Positions 43,326 to 53,054 of a stretch of DNA of 64,000 nucleotides are shown here, piece after piece. Position 1 is the stretch's first letter; every line of letters begins with the position of its first letter. Position numbers and translations under genes: made by a program. The stretch comes from CAZGRP01 sp964527995. GTDB taxonomy: Bacteria > Zhuqueibacterota > Zhuqueibacteria > Oceanimicrobiales > CAZGRP01. The notes below the pieces were generated by a model. That model made no database searches. It saw only the letters and a program-made list of their open reading frames with translations, and was not told the DNA's origin. Location of the stretch: positions 11,415-75,414 of the forward strand of contig CAZGRP010000014.1 of assembly GCA_964527995.1 (NCBI GenBank), written 5' to 3'.

Positions 43326-44993
43326 ATGAACAGGAAATGGCTAGGCATCCCATTCCTCCTCGTTGGGTCGGCGGGTTTATTCTTGCTCGGTGCAGCTTAC
43401 CAGGCTCAGGACGATCACCCGATCACCAAAGAGATCGTGGCGGCCGCCGAAAAGGTGATCGGTCTCGAGTTCACCGACACCGAACGCGACTCGATGCTCG
43501 ACGGATTGCAAAGGAACCTGAAGAGCTACGAAAAAATTCGCCAGCTCAAGATCGACAACGCCGTGCCGCCCGCTCTGCAGTTCAACCCCATCCCGGTCGG
43601 AGCCAGGTTCGACACCCTGCGCAAGCCGCTGGTGACTTCTCCGGTCGGCGAGGTTCAGCTCCCCGAAAACCTCGAAGACATTGCTTTCTACTCAGTGGCA
43701 CAGCTTGCCGAACTCATCCGCACGCGGCGCATCACTTCGGTGCAGCTGACCAAGATGTACCTGGCCCGGCTGAAAAAGTATGACCCCATTCTCCACGCCG
43801 TGGTGACTCTCACCGAAGACCTGGCGCTCAAACAGGCCCGGAGGGCGGATGAGGAGATCGCCGCCGGCAAATACCGCGGGCCCTTGCATGGCATTCCGTA
43901 CGGCGCCAAAGATCTGCTGGCGGTGAAAGGCTACCCCACAACCTGGGGCGCCATGCCGTACAAAGACCAGAGGATCGATCGCGATGCAACGGTGGTCAGG
44001 CGCCTGGAGCAGGCCGGAGCTGTGCTGGTAGCAAAGCTCAGCACTGGAGCCCTCGCCTGGGGAGACGTCTGGTTCGGCGGCAAGACGCGTAATCCCTGGA
44101 ACCCGAAACAGGGTTCGAGCGGCTCCTCGGCCGGTCCGGCCTCCGCCACTTCGGCTGGGCTGGTCGCCTTTGCTATCGGCACGGAGACCTGGGGCTCGAT
44201 CGTGTCTCCTGCCACGCGCACCGGCGTCACCGGACTGCGGCCCACCTACGGCCGCGTCAGTCGGGCCGGCGCCATGGCGCTGAGCTGGTCGATGGACAAA
44301 ATCGGCCCGATCGCTCGCACGGTGGAAGATTGCGCCCTGATCTTCGACGCCATCCGCGGCCCCGACGGCATCGACCAGTCTGTCGTCGACCTTCCCTTCA
44401 ACTACAACCCTGATGTCGATCTGAGCAAACTGCGCATCGGCTATCTCAAGAAGCTCTTCGAGCGGGATTACCCGAACAAAGTCAACGACCAGGCTACCTT
44501 GCAGGTGCTGCGCGATCTGGGCGCCAACCTCATCGCCATCGATCTTCCGGATGTGCCGGTGCGGCCGCTCTCGTTCATCCTGAACGCTGAAGCGGCGGCG
44601 GCATTCGATGAGCTGACTCGATCTGGCAGGGACGATCTGCTTGTGCGCCAGATCAAAAACGCCTGGCCGAACGTCTTCCGGACGTCGCGCTTCATCCCGG
44701 CGGTCGAGTACATCCAGGCCAACCGCGTGCGCTACCTGCTCATCCAGGAGATGGCCAAGATGATGTCCAAAGTGGACGTCTATGTCGCGCCGTCCTTCGG
44801 CGGCAACAATCTCTTGCTCACCAACCTGACCGGGCATCCCGCCGTGGTGGTCCCCAACGGTTTTAACGACAAGGGAAGCCCGACCAGCATCACTTTCATC
44901 GGCAAGTTGTATGACGAGGCCACGGTACTGGCTGTGGCCAAAAAATACCAGGACGCCACCGACTTTCATTTGAAGCATCCGGTGCTCCAGTAG
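43326..44993 (+). CDS. Secreted or membrane-anchored amidase signature family enzyme
   Basis: A 555-residue protein with an N-terminal hydrophobic signal (WLGIPFLLVGSAGLFLLGAAY), so it acts outside the cytoplasm, unlike GatA. The Ser-cisSer-Lys triad is present: K195 in GIPYGAKDLLAVKG, the GSSGSSAG loop (264-269) and the nucleophile S291 in GTETWGSIVSPA. No GatB or GatC gene is nearby, so tRNA amidation is unlikely; hydrolysis of a small amide or peptide amide is more probable. An extra N-terminal region of about 120 residues precedes the amidase core. ATG at 43326 is preferred, with AGGAGAG upstream. It may be transcribed with coxF, 55 bp away. Confidence 0.87.
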   Translation: MNRKWLGIPFLLVGSAGLFLLGAAYQAQDDHPITKEIVAAAEKVIGLEFTDTERDSMLDGLQRNLKSYEKIRQLKIDNAVPPALQFNPIPVGARFDTLRKPLVTSPVGEVQLPENLEDIAFYSVAQLAELIRTRRITSVQLTKMYLARLKKYDPILHAVVTLTEDLALKQARRADEEIAAGKYRGPLHGIPYGAKDLLAVKGYPTTWGAMPYKDQRIDRDATVVRRLEQAGAVLVAKLSTGALAWGDVWFGGKTRNPWNPKQGSSGSSAGPASATSAGLVAFAIGTETWGSIVSPATRTGVTGLRPTYGRVSRAGAMALSWSMDKIGPIARTVEDCALIFDAIRGPDGIDQSVVDLPFNYNPDVDLSKLRIGYLKKLFERDYPNKVNDQATLQVLRDLGANLIAIDLPDVPVRPLSFILNAEAAAAFDELTRSGRDDLLVRQIKNAWPNVFRTSRFIPAVEYIQANRVRYLLIQEMAKMMSKVDVYVAPSFGGNNLLLTNLTGHPAVVVPNGFNDKGSPTSITFIGKLYDEATVLAVAKKYQDATDFHLKHPVLQ

Positions 44994-45089
44994 GAGCGAC
45001 AAGGATGCTCAACTACTGCTTCTGCCGGTACGAAATGGACATTTCACGAGGGTGGCCGTTGAACGAACCAAAGCTACGGAGGAGGAACC

Positions 45090-46352
45090 ATGGCTGAATC
45101 GTTGGACCATCGTCAGCTTTACCGTCTGCCGTGGACCCTGCCAGACAATGCCATCGCCTGGCTCGAGCCCACAAAAAAATGCAACATCACCTGCGACGGC
45201 TGCTATAGTGAAAACAATCCCCTGGGCCACAAGCCCCTGGCCCAGGTCGAGCGCGAACTGGACTTGTTTATCCGCCTGCGTAACACAGACGGAGTTTCCA
45301 TCGCCGGCGGTGACCCGCTGACGCACCCCGACATTGTCGAGATCGTGCGGATGGTCGCCGAGCGAGGCCGCAAGCCGATTCTGAACACGAACGGATTGGC
45401 CTTGACAAGGGAGCTTCTGCGGGAACTCAAGGCCGCCGGCCTGGCCGGTCTCACCCTTCACATCGACAGCCGGCAGCACCGGCCCAAATGGAAGAACAAG
45501 ACCGAGGTCGAGCTGAACGAGCTACGCCTCAGCTACGCTGAAATGATCCACGAGGTCGGCGACCTCTCCTGCGCTTTCAATGCCACCGTCTTCGGTGACA
45601 CCATCCAGTACGTCCCGGAAGTGGTCGCCTGGGGCCAGGAGCACATCGACATCGTGCATGCCCTGGTGTTCATCGCCTACCGCGCCGCCGCCATCGAGGC
45701 GGACTTCGAGTACTACTCCGGCGGCCGGCGCATCGACATGAGCCCCGTCGTCTACAGCTCCGTGGCTGACAAGCGCATCGACATCCAGTCGACCGAAGTC
45801 GTCGCCCGCATTCGGGAACGCTTCCCCGATTTCCAGCCCTGTGCCTATCTCAACGGCACGGAAAAACCCGACTCCTTCAAGTGGCTCCTCACCCTGCGGG
45901 TCGGCACCAAGGATCGGATCTACGGCTACGCCGGGCCCAAGTTCATGGAACTGACGCAGACCGCACATCACCTTTGGACAGGGCGCTACCTTGCCTACTC
46001 CAAACCGGCGGTACACCGGCGCGGACGAAGCTTACTGCTGCTGTCGCCCCTCGACCATGGGCTGGCGCAAACAGCGGTCCGCTACCTCCATGACGTCGTC
46101 CGGAACCCGTTGCGCCTGTTCAAACCGCTGCACCTGCAGTCCATAATGATCATCCAGCCCGTGGACATTCTGCAAAACGGCTCGCAGAACATGTGCGACG
46201 GCTGCCCTGACATGACGGTATGGCAGGACCAGCTCGTGTGGTCTTGCCGCCTGGAGGAGCTCATGAAGTTCGGTTCCTTTGTGCAGACCGTCCCCAAGAA
46301 ACGCCAGCCGGCCATCGCAGTCGCCGAGGAGGAGACAGCGAGCGTGGAATGA
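45090..46352 (+). CDS. Radical SAM protein of unknown substrate with C-terminal Cys motif
   Basis: A 420-residue radical SAM enzyme. The [4Fe-4S] motif is C31-x3-C35-x2-C38 in KKCNITCDGCYS, and SIAGGDPLTHPDI is the SAM-binding GGE-type block. The middle region has unusual conserved-looking stretches (LTLHIDSRQHRPKWK, SCAFNATVFGDTIQYVPEVV). Near the end C369 and C372 (MCDGCPDMTV) with C386 (VWSCRLEE) may bind a second cluster. The fold is MoaA/NifB/PqqE-like, but neither a SPASM ladder of Cys nor a peptide substrate gene is seen. The sequence suggests a hydrophobic or lipid substrate only weakly. RBS GGAGGA precedes the ATG. Confidence 0.85.
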   Translation: MAESLDHRQLYRLPWTLPDNAIAWLEPTKKCNITCDGCYSENNPLGHKPLAQVERELDLFIRLRNTDGVSIAGGDPLTHPDIVEIVRMVAERGRKPILNTNGLALTRELLRELKAAGLAGLTLHIDSRQHRPKWKNKTEVELNELRLSYAEMIHEVGDLSCAFNATVFGDTIQYVPEVVAWGQEHIDIVHALVFIAYRAAAIEADFEYYSGGRRIDMSPVVYSSVADKRIDIQSTEVVARIRERFPDFQPCAYLNGTEKPDSFKWLLTLRVGTKDRIYGYAGPKFMELTQTAHHLWTGRYLAYSKPAVHRRGRSLLLLSPLDHGLAQTAVRYLHDVVRNPLRLFKPLHLQSIMIIQPVDILQNGSQNMCDGCPDMTVWQDQLVWSCRLEELMKFGSFVQTVPKKRQPAIAVAEEETASVE

Positions 46353-46582
46353 GGCGCGGGCCGAACGGTTTCGTCAGAGTCGGTAAGGTACCGATCTACG
46401 AAACTCGGACGAGCCGGAACCAGAGGCAGGGAGATCGGCAACCACGGAGCTGCACCGTTGGACACGGTAGCCTGTGCACCTTCACAGGACAAGGAGGGGG
46501 TTCCGTGCTCGTCCGTGCTGGCCCGCGGTGGCTCTGTCTGGCTTCCGGCAAGCTATCCCTCACCTAACCAGGAGGAACGTCC

Positions 46583-49500
46583 ATGACGAGTTCACAAAAT
46601 CCGGCGAAAAGCGCGTGGATTGCGAGCCTCGTCATGCTTGCGACACTGTTTGTCGCTGCCGTCGCCTGGACACAGACGGCACCGGTCGTAGGCATCCGAG
46701 AGAACACGCCGCAGGTTCACGCCCTTGTCAACGCTCGCATCGTGCAGGCGCCGGGGAAAGTCATCGAAAAGGGCACCGTCGTTCTCCGGGACGGCGTTAT
46801 CGAGGCGGTCGGGGCCAACGTCACGCCGCCGCCCGATGCCCGCATCTGGGACTGTGAAGGTCTGACGATCTATCCGGGATTGATCGAGACCTACTCGCAT
46901 GTTGGCCTCCCCAAGGAAAAGAAAAAGAGGCCAGGGGCCGCCAGCGAGACGTCGAAGGCGACAGAAAAACGCGGACCCCAGTTCTGGAACCCGAACGTTC
47001 ACCCGGAAAGGAACGCCGCGGAGCTGTTCAAACCCGACGCCAAGGAGCTGAAGAAGCTCAGGTCGTTGGGGTTCACCGCCGCCCTGGTGGTTCCTGAGAA
47101 GGGCGTCTTTCGCGGCACCAGCGCTCTGGTCAGTCTCGGGGACGGCACCCCTAACGAGCAGATCCTGCGCGAACAGGTGGCGCAACAGCTCGCTTTCCAG
47201 TATGGCGGCTTCCGCGAGCGCACCTATCCGGGTTCGCTGATGGGAGCCATCGCACTCATTCGCCAGACGTTTCTCGACGCCCAGTGGTACCGGCAGGCCT
47301 GGGCGGCATACCGACTGAAGCCGGAAGGCCAGGAACGGCCGGAGGTCAACGAATCGCTGCAGGCGCTGCAGGCGGCCGCCCAGGGGAAACAGCCGGTCAT
47401 GATCGAAGTCAGCGATGAACTCAATTTCCTCCGCGCCTTGAAAATTGCAAAAGAGTTCGGATTGCAGTTGTGGGTGCGCGGAAGCGGGTACGAGTATCGC
47501 CAGCTCGAACGGATCAAGGCCAGCGGGGTGCCCGTCATTCTGCCGGTCGATTTCCCACAGAAACTGAACGTCGACACGCCGGAGGAAGCACTGAATGTCA
47601 GCTTGATGGATCTCGAGCACTGGGATGCGGCGCCGGAGAATCCCCGACTTCTTTCCGAGGCCGGTGTTCGTTTCACGCTGACCACGGCCAAGCTCAAGAA
47701 ACCAGCGGACTTCCGGGACAGAGTTCGCCAGGCCATCCAGCGCGGCCTGTCCGCCGATGCTGCTTTGGCGGCACTGACGACCACGCCGGCAAGCCTGCTG
47801 GGCGTCGGGGAGCAGCTCGGAACCATCGAGGCGGGCAAGCTCGCCGACCTGGTGGTCACCGATGGTGACTTGTTTGCCGAGAAAACCAAGATTTTCGATG
47901 TCTGGATCGACGGCAAACGCTACGAGGTGGAGAGGCGACCGGAGGTGGACCCGCGCGGCAAATGGCAGCTCACCCTCACCATTCCCGGCTCGGCTCCGCT
48001 GACAGCCGCGCTCGAGCTTAAGGGCGAAGTCAAACGTTTGAGCGCCACCATCACCAAGGATGACACCAAGGTGAAAGTTCAGCGCGTCCTCCTCGACAAC
48101 CGCCGGCTCGGGCTGGTTTTTGCCGGTGACAGTCTCGGCTATGCGGGCATTATCCGCGTGTCGGGAGCCGTGGAAAAGAAACGGATCTCGGGCAGAGGCG
48201 AGCTTCCCGACGGCCGCGCGATTGAATGGCTGGCCCAGTGGCAGGGGCCGCTGCCTCAGAAAAAAGCCCCCTCTGCAGAGAAACCGGCGGCCAGGGCCGA
48301 AACCGGAGCCATCCGGATGTGGCCGCCTGGCGCGTTCGGCCGCCTGAAACCACCGGCACAGCCTGAAAACGTCCTGGTGCGAGGTGCCACGATCTGGACC
48401 TCCGGACCCCAGGGCCGCCTCGAGAACGCCGATCTTTTGGTGACCCGGGGCAAGATCGCCCGCGTTGGCCCGAATCTCAAAGCACCGCGAGGGGCGCTCA
48501 TCATCGACGCCCGTGGCAAACACGTCACTCCGGGTCTGATCGACGCCCACTCTCACACGGGTGTCAGCGGCAGTGTCAACGAAGGCACCGAGGCGGTTTC
48601 GGCAGAGGTTCGCATCGGCGATGTGCTGAACAGCGAGGATATCGCCATCTACCGCGAGCTGGCCGGTGGTCTGACGATCGCCAATGTCCTGCACGGCTCG
48701 GCCAACCCGATCGGCGGCCAGACTTCCGTCATCAAGCTGCGCTGGGGCGAGCCGCCCGAGGCCCTGAAGTTCACCGCCGCGCCGGCTGGGATCAAGTTCG
48801 CTCTCGGCGAAAACGTCAAGCAGAGCAACTGGGGAGATCGCTTCACCACGCGATATCCGCAAACACGCATGGGAGTCGAACAAATCATCCGCGATCGCTT
48901 CAAGGCGGCTCTGGACTACGAGAAAGAGTGGCAGAAGTACCAGGCGCTGAAGAACAAGAAGGGCGTCATCCCGCCGCGCCGAGACCTCAAGCTGGAAGCA
49001 CTTCTCGAAATTCTGCGCGGCAAGAGGCTGGTGCACAGCCACTCGTACCGACAGGATGAGATTCTCATGCTGGTGCGGGTGGCCGAGGACTTCGGCTTCC
49101 GCATCGCCGCTTTCCAGCACGTGCTCGAAGGGTACAAGGTAGCCGATGTCCTGGCCAAGCACGGTGCCGGCGCCTCAACCTTCAGCGACTGGTGGGCGTA
49201 CAAGTTCGAAGTGTACGACGCCATTCCCTACAACGGCCCCCTGATGCACGATGCCGGCGTGGTGGTCTCCTACAACTCCGACAGCAATGAACTGGCCCGG
49301 CGACTCAATACCGAGGCGGCCAAGGCCGTGAAATACGGTGGCCTGAGCGAAGAGGAAGCGCTGAAGTTCGTCACTCTCAATCCAGCAAAGCAGTTGCACA
49401 TCGACGACCGTGTCGGCTCTCTGGAGCCTGGGAAAGACGCGGATTTCGTCATCTGGAGTGGCGACCCGCTGTCGACGATGACGGTGTGCGAGCAGACCTG

Positions 49501-49687
49501 GATCGACGGGCGGAAGTATTTCGATCGCAAGGAAGACCTCGAAATGCGCAAGCTGGTCAGGAAGGAAAGGGCCCGGATCGTTCAGAAGTATCTGAAGGCG
49601 AAGCAGAAGAAGGGCAAGGCCGGCAAGCCGACGGCCAGGCCCACGGACGATGCAGGGCGTCTAACCGCGGAGGAGAGAGAACGATGA
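46583..49687 (+). CDS. Secreted tandem amidohydrolase, first module degenerate
   Basis: A 1034-residue protein with an N-terminal signal segment (about 12-31). Two amidohydrolase modules are fused. The first (about 45-460) opens NARIVQAPGKVIEKGTVVLR and closes LGTIEAGKLADLVVTDGD, but where the HxH metal motif should be it reads IETYSHVGLP, so one His is lost. A beta-sandwich-like linker follows (about 470-560). The second (about 590-990) keeps DAHSHTG, further His in VHSHSYRQDE and FQHVLEG, and the Asp block SYNSDSNELARR. It is therefore probably the active module, of imidazolonepropionase/dipeptidase type. The lysine-rich tail is disordered. Its stop overlaps the next amidohydrolase start (ATGA). 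Confidence 0.87.
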   Translation: MTSSQNPAKSAWIASLVMLATLFVAAVAWTQTAPVVGIRENTPQVHALVNARIVQAPGKVIEKGTVVLRDGVIEAVGANVTPPPDARIWDCEGLTIYPGLIETYSHVGLPKEKKKRPGAASETSKATEKRGPQFWNPNVHPERNAAELFKPDAKELKKLRSLGFTAALVVPEKGVFRGTSALVSLGDGTPNEQILREQVAQQLAFQYGGFRERTYPGSLMGAIALIRQTFLDAQWYRQAWAAYRLKPEGQERPEVNESLQALQAAAQGKQPVMIEVSDELNFLRALKIAKEFGLQLWVRGSGYEYRQLERIKASGVPVILPVDFPQKLNVDTPEEALNVSLMDLEHWDAAPENPRLLSEAGVRFTLTTAKLKKPADFRDRVRQAIQRGLSADAALAALTTTPASLLGVGEQLGTIEAGKLADLVVTDGDLFAEKTKIFDVWIDGKRYEVERRPEVDPRGKWQLTLTIPGSAPLTAALELKGEVKRLSATITKDDTKVKVQRVLLDNRRLGLVFAGDSLGYAGIIRVSGAVEKKRISGRGELPDGRAIEWLAQWQGPLPQKKAPSAEKPAARAETGAIRMWPPGAFGRLKPPAQPENVLVRGATIWTSGPQGRLENADLLVTRGKIARVGPNLKAPRGALIIDARGKHVTPGLIDAHSHTGVSGSVNEGTEAVSAEVRIGDVLNSEDIAIYRELAGGLTIANVLHGSANPIGGQTSVIKLRWGEPPEALKFTAAPAGIKFALGENVKQSNWGDRFTTRYPQTRMGVEQIIRDRFKAALDYEKEWQKYQALKNKKGVIPPRRDLKLEALLEILRGKRLVHSHSYRQDEILMLVRVAEDFGFRIAAFQHVLEGYKVADVLAKHGAGASTFSDWWAYKFEVYDAIPYNGPLMHDAGVVVSYNSDSNELARRLNTEAAKAVKYGGLSEEEALKFVTLNPAKQLHIDDRVGSLEPGKDADFVIWSGDPLSTMTVCEQTWIDGRKYFDRKEDLEMRKLVRKERARIVQKYLKAKQKKGKAGKPTARPTDDAGRLTAEERER

Positions 49688-51051
49688 CCGCATACATCAT
49701 GAGGAATCGAACAAGTCTCGCCTTCGCCGTTGCACTTGCCGCGGTGATGGCACTGAGCCGGCCGGCGGATGCCTCCGATCAGGTGCCGGCACCCAAGCAA
49801 AGCCACCCGATCGCCCTGGTCGGCGGCACCATCCACACGATGACGGGCGCGACCATCGACGGCGGCACGGTCCTCTTCATCGACGGCAAGATCACCGCCG
49901 TCGGCAAGAATGTGGAGTTGCCGCCGGAGGCTGAACGAGTCGACGTCCAGGGCAAGCATGTCTTCCCTGCCCTGATCGCCGCCAATACCATGCTGGGCCT
50001 GGTGGAGATCAACGCCGTGCGCGCCACACGTGACTTCGCCGAGGTCGGTGACATCAAGCCGAATGTGCGGGCCGAAGTAGCCTTCAACCCGGACAGCGAA
50101 CTGCTGCCGGTCACCCGCGCCAATGGCGTCGCCCTGGCGCTGACGGTTCCGGCCGGCGGACTGATCGCCGGAACATCGGCTTTGATGATGCTCGACGGCT
50201 GGACCTGGGAAGACATGACGCTGAAGTCACCCGTGGGCCTGCACGTCTACTGGCCCTGGATGGGGGTCAGGCACGCACCCTGGATCACCAAGAGCGATGA
50301 AGAACAGAGAAAGGAGCGCGACAAGCGCATCCGGAAAATCCGCGACGCCTTCGACCAGGCCAGGGCCTACTGGAAGGCCAAGCAAGCCGAGGCAAAGAAA
50401 GGAGTCCCTTACCACGACACCGACGTGCGCTGGGAAGCGATGATCCCGGTGTTGAAAAAAGAGCTGCCGGTCTTCGTGCATGCCAACGAGATCCGCCAGA
50501 TCGAGGCTGCTGTGGACTGGGCCAGCGAGGCTGGGGTGAGGATGGTGCTGGTGGGCGGGCAGGACGCCTGGCGGGTGACCGATCTGCTCAAGGAAAAGCA
50601 GATCCCCGTCATCATCGGAGGCGTCCTGACCACGCCGATGCGGCGCTGGGAGCCGTACGATACGCCCTTCACCAACGCCCGGAAGCTCTACGAGGCCGGC
50701 GTGACCTTCTGCATCGCCGGCAGCGGTGGATCCTTCGAGGCACCCAATGAGCGCAACCTGCCCTACCATGCCGCCATGGCCGCCGCCTTCGGGCTGCCGG
50801 AAGAGGAAGCGCTGAAGGCCATCACGCTCTATCCGGCGCAGATTCTGGGTGTCGCCGATCGGGTCGGATCGATCGAGGTGGGCAAGGACGCCACCTTGAT
50901 CGTCACCACCGGCAATCCGCTCGATATCCGCACGAAGGTCGAGCGCGAGTTCATCCAGGGACGCGACATCGATCTCAGCAGCCGGCACACGCAGTTGTAC
51001 GAGAAGTACCGCACCAAGTACCAGCGTCTGGGTTTGACAAACGGACGCTGA
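49684..51051 (+). CDS. Secreted amidohydrolase-like protein lacking the HxH metal motif
   Basis: A 455-residue protein with signal peptide (ends SRPADA, near residue 29). It has the amidohydrolase beta-sandwich opening (IALVGGTIHTMTGATIDGGT) and closing (VADRVGSIEVGKDATLIVTTG), but the metal-binding loop reads FPALIAANTMLG instead of xxDxHxH. Some later residues such as FVHANEIRQIE remain. It may be a non-catalytic partner of the tandem amidohydrolase, with which it overlaps by 4 bp, or use a reduced metal site. The pair is followed by a strong terminator, so they form the end of a transcription unit. Confidence 0.83.
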   Translation: MTAYIMRNRTSLAFAVALAAVMALSRPADASDQVPAPKQSHPIALVGGTIHTMTGATIDGGTVLFIDGKITAVGKNVELPPEAERVDVQGKHVFPALIAANTMLGLVEINAVRATRDFAEVGDIKPNVRAEVAFNPDSELLPVTRANGVALALTVPAGGLIAGTSALMMLDGWTWEDMTLKSPVGLHVYWPWMGVRHAPWITKSDEEQRKERDKRIRKIRDAFDQARAYWKAKQAEAKKGVPYHDTDVRWEAMIPVLKKELPVFVHANEIRQIEAAVDWASEAGVRMVLVGGQDAWRVTDLLKEKQIPVIIGGVLTTPMRRWEPYDTPFTNARKLYEAGVTFCIAGSGGSFEAPNERNLPYHAAMAAAFGLPEEEALKAITLYPAQILGVADRVGSIEVGKDATLIVTTGNPLDIRTKVEREFIQGRDIDLSSRHTQLYEKYRTKYQRLGLTNGR

Positions 51052-51067
51052 AAACCCAACGTCTCCG

Positions 51068-51109
51068 AAAGAAAGGCCCTTTGCCTGACGCAGAGGGCCT
51101 TTCTTTTTC
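51068..51109 (+). terminator. Strong intrinsic terminator after the amidohydrolase pair
   Basis: AAAGAAAGGCCCT (51068-51080) and AGGGCCTTTCTTT (51094-51106) form a perfect 13-bp stem with a 13-base loop, running into a T-rich tail to 51108. Confidence 0.88.
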
Positions 51110-51213
51110 GTCTCCTCCGATTTCCCACAAGAAGCAGATCATCCGCCTGGCTCGATCGAAAGAAACCGAAGGACCGCAATCCGTGTGGGTTCGCGCGAGC
51201 TATGGCTTTTTGC

Positions 51214-51242
51214 TTGACATTCACATTTTTGTCACTTATGTT
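51214..51242 (+). promoter_or_regulatory. Strong sigma-70-type promoter for the GWxTD gene
   Basis: A perfect -35 TTGACA (51214-51219), exactly 17 bp, then -10 TATGTT (51237-51242). The GWxTD ATG lies about 80 bp downstream. Confidence 0.6.
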
Positions 51243-51323
51243 TTTCGCGACTGGAATCCCGCCGGTTGCGCGGGCGCAGCCGGAACTGAGTAGCGCTGTG
51301 GTGGATCCCCCGCTCATAAGTCC

Positions 51324-52958
51324 ATGTCCATGAAGTTCTTCGCATTGACAGGATTGACCCTCCTCTTGCTGTTCAAAGCCATGCCGGACCGGCAGGTCTA
51401 CGCTCAGGTTGCCGACACCCTGAGCGTGTCCGACGAACTCGCGCTGAGACTGATCTTGAGCGAGCCAGAGAGGAAAGAATTCGACCGGTTGAACACCAGG
51501 GAGGAAAAGCAGCGCTGGGTGCGAATCTTCTGGAAACGAAACGACCCGACGCCGACGACAGAGCGCAATGAACGCCTCGAAGAACACCTGCGCCGAGTCC
51601 AGTATGCTCGCAAATGGTTTCGTGCCCGAAACCGCCTCGGCTTCGACGACCGTGGGGTCATCTATGTCAAGTACGGTGAGCCTTCCGAGCGCTACTCGCA
51701 GCCGGCCGGAGACCTGCAGATCCGGCCGAACGAGTCATGGTCCTACGGGACCATCATCCCTGGCCTGGTGTTCGACTTCGTCAGCACAGGACCGTACTAC
51801 CGCCTGGTCGACGACCTGTCACAGGCACTGGGAGTTCGGAGCGAACCGGGGGCCGAGCTGTACAATCTGTTGAGCCTCTACGAGAGCCGGGCGCACATCG
51901 ATCCGCGGTACGATGAACTCGCCGGCGAACTTCGCCGCAGCCTGGCCACGGACTTCAGTGAGGACCCGTTGTCAGCCGGGCAGCACAACCCGTGGCTCGG
52001 CAACATCAATGTGGCACGGCAACGGATCGCCGATTTCGTCGGCACCACCAAGAAGATCCAGGCAGAGGCGCCACCCGTTCTCTACAGGTATGACTATGGC
52101 AAGAAACCCCTGGCCATCGCTGAGAGCCTGGCCCGCTTCCGCGACCCCAACGGGAAGGTGCGGGTGGAAGTCTATTACGGCGTTCCGTACAGCCAGCTCG
52201 AGTTTCAGTATCAGGGAGATCGCTGGACCACACCGCTGAAGGAGAAATTCGCCCTCTTCGATGAGGATTATCAACCGGTCGTTCTGGACTCCAACCAGGT
52301 GGCTCTGGTGGCACCAACGGAGCAGGCCAGACGCCACGGCGCCTACATCAGCCAGTACAATTTCTCGCTCAAGCCGGGACGCTATCATCTGGCCCTGCGA
52401 TTCGAAAGCGAGCCGGGAAAGCGTCTCGGTATTTTGCGCAGCGATTTCGTCTGCCGGGCCTATCCCAGCGACTCGCTGCGGGTGAGTGACTTACAACTGT
52501 CGCCGCGAATCAGTTCGGCGGTGCAGGCGGCAGGCCCGGAGCTGGCCAGTGGCCGCCGCGGCCCCAGCCGTTTCATCAAACATGGCGTTCGCATCATCCC
52601 GCTGCCCGGCCAGACCATCCGCAAGGACCGCCCGCTCTACGTCTACTTCGAGATTTACGGTCTCACCCTCGATTCGGCACACCAGGCAAGATACGAGCTC
52701 CACTATCGACTGCGCACGCTCAAGAAACGCAAGGGGCTGTTGGGGAAGATCGGCGGAGTGCTGGGCGCAGGCCCGGGCTTGCTTTCGGTGACCGAGACGC
52801 GCCAGGGCGTAAGCCGGGACGAGGTGGAGAGCATTGCCCTGGACCTGAGCCAGCAACCGGAGGGCAACTTCCTGCTGGAAGTGGTTGTGCGCGATTTGAA
52901 CTCAAGGATGGTGGCGCGCAGTTCGGTGCCGGTCAAGCTTGTGGCTGCGAAGCCGTAA
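51324..52958 (+). CDS. GWxTD domain-containing protein
   Basis: A 544-residue exported protein with an N-terminal signal segment (about 4-27). The GWxTD region lies at about 45-110: EFDRLNTREEKQRWVRIFWK, KRNDPTPTTERNER and RVQYARKWF, where FWKRNDPTP corresponds to the family motif that precedes a conserved FxxR segment. GVIYVKYGEPSERY and an extracellular beta-rich C-terminal part complete it. GWxTD proteins are found mainly in FCB, Acidobacteria and related groups and their molecular role is not established. ATG at 51324 is used; a second ATG at 51330 is possible. It opens the outer-membrane gene set. Confidence 0.86.
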   Translation: MSMKFFALTGLTLLLLFKAMPDRQVYAQVADTLSVSDELALRLILSEPERKEFDRLNTREEKQRWVRIFWKRNDPTPTTERNERLEEHLRRVQYARKWFRARNRLGFDDRGVIYVKYGEPSERYSQPAGDLQIRPNESWSYGTIIPGLVFDFVSTGPYYRLVDDLSQALGVRSEPGAELYNLLSLYESRAHIDPRYDELAGELRRSLATDFSEDPLSAGQHNPWLGNINVARQRIADFVGTTKKIQAEAPPVLYRYDYGKKPLAIAESLARFRDPNGKVRVEVYYGVPYSQLEFQYQGDRWTTPLKEKFALFDEDYQPVVLDSNQVALVAPTEQARRHGAYISQYNFSLKPGRYHLALRFESEPGKRLGILRSDFVCRAYPSDSLRVSDLQLSPRISSAVQAAGPELASGRRGPSRFIKHGVRIIPLPGQTIRKDRPLYVYFEIYGLTLDSAHQARYELHYRLRTLKKRKGLLGKIGGVLGAGPGLLSVTETRQGVSRDEVESIALDLSQQPEGNFLLEVVVRDLNSRMVARSSVPVKLVAAKP

Positions 52959-52997
52959 GCCCAGGCCTTGATGCCTCTGTGCAATTGTTTGTTCCAG

Positions 52998-53017
52998 TTA
53001 TGCAAAACCTTGCATAA
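52998..53017 (+). promoter_or_regulatory. Perfect palindrome, operator candidate
   Basis: TTATGCAA-AACC-TTGCATAA, an 8-bp stem, lies about 40 bp before the -35 region of the next promoter. It could be a repressor or activator site; no cognate regulator is adjacent. Confidence 0.4.
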
Positions 53018-53054
53018 GATCTCGGCTGTTGCGCCCCAAAGAGGCTCTTTGTAA

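Noticed and set aside
46592..49162. Open frame of 856 codons on the minus strand
   Set aside because: Fully inside the tandem amidohydrolase gene, whose motifs are unmistakable. The antisense product has no recognisable domain.
51081..51293. 70-codon frame after the amidohydrolase gene
   Set aside because: It overlaps the intrinsic terminator and the GWxTD promoter and shows no start signal.
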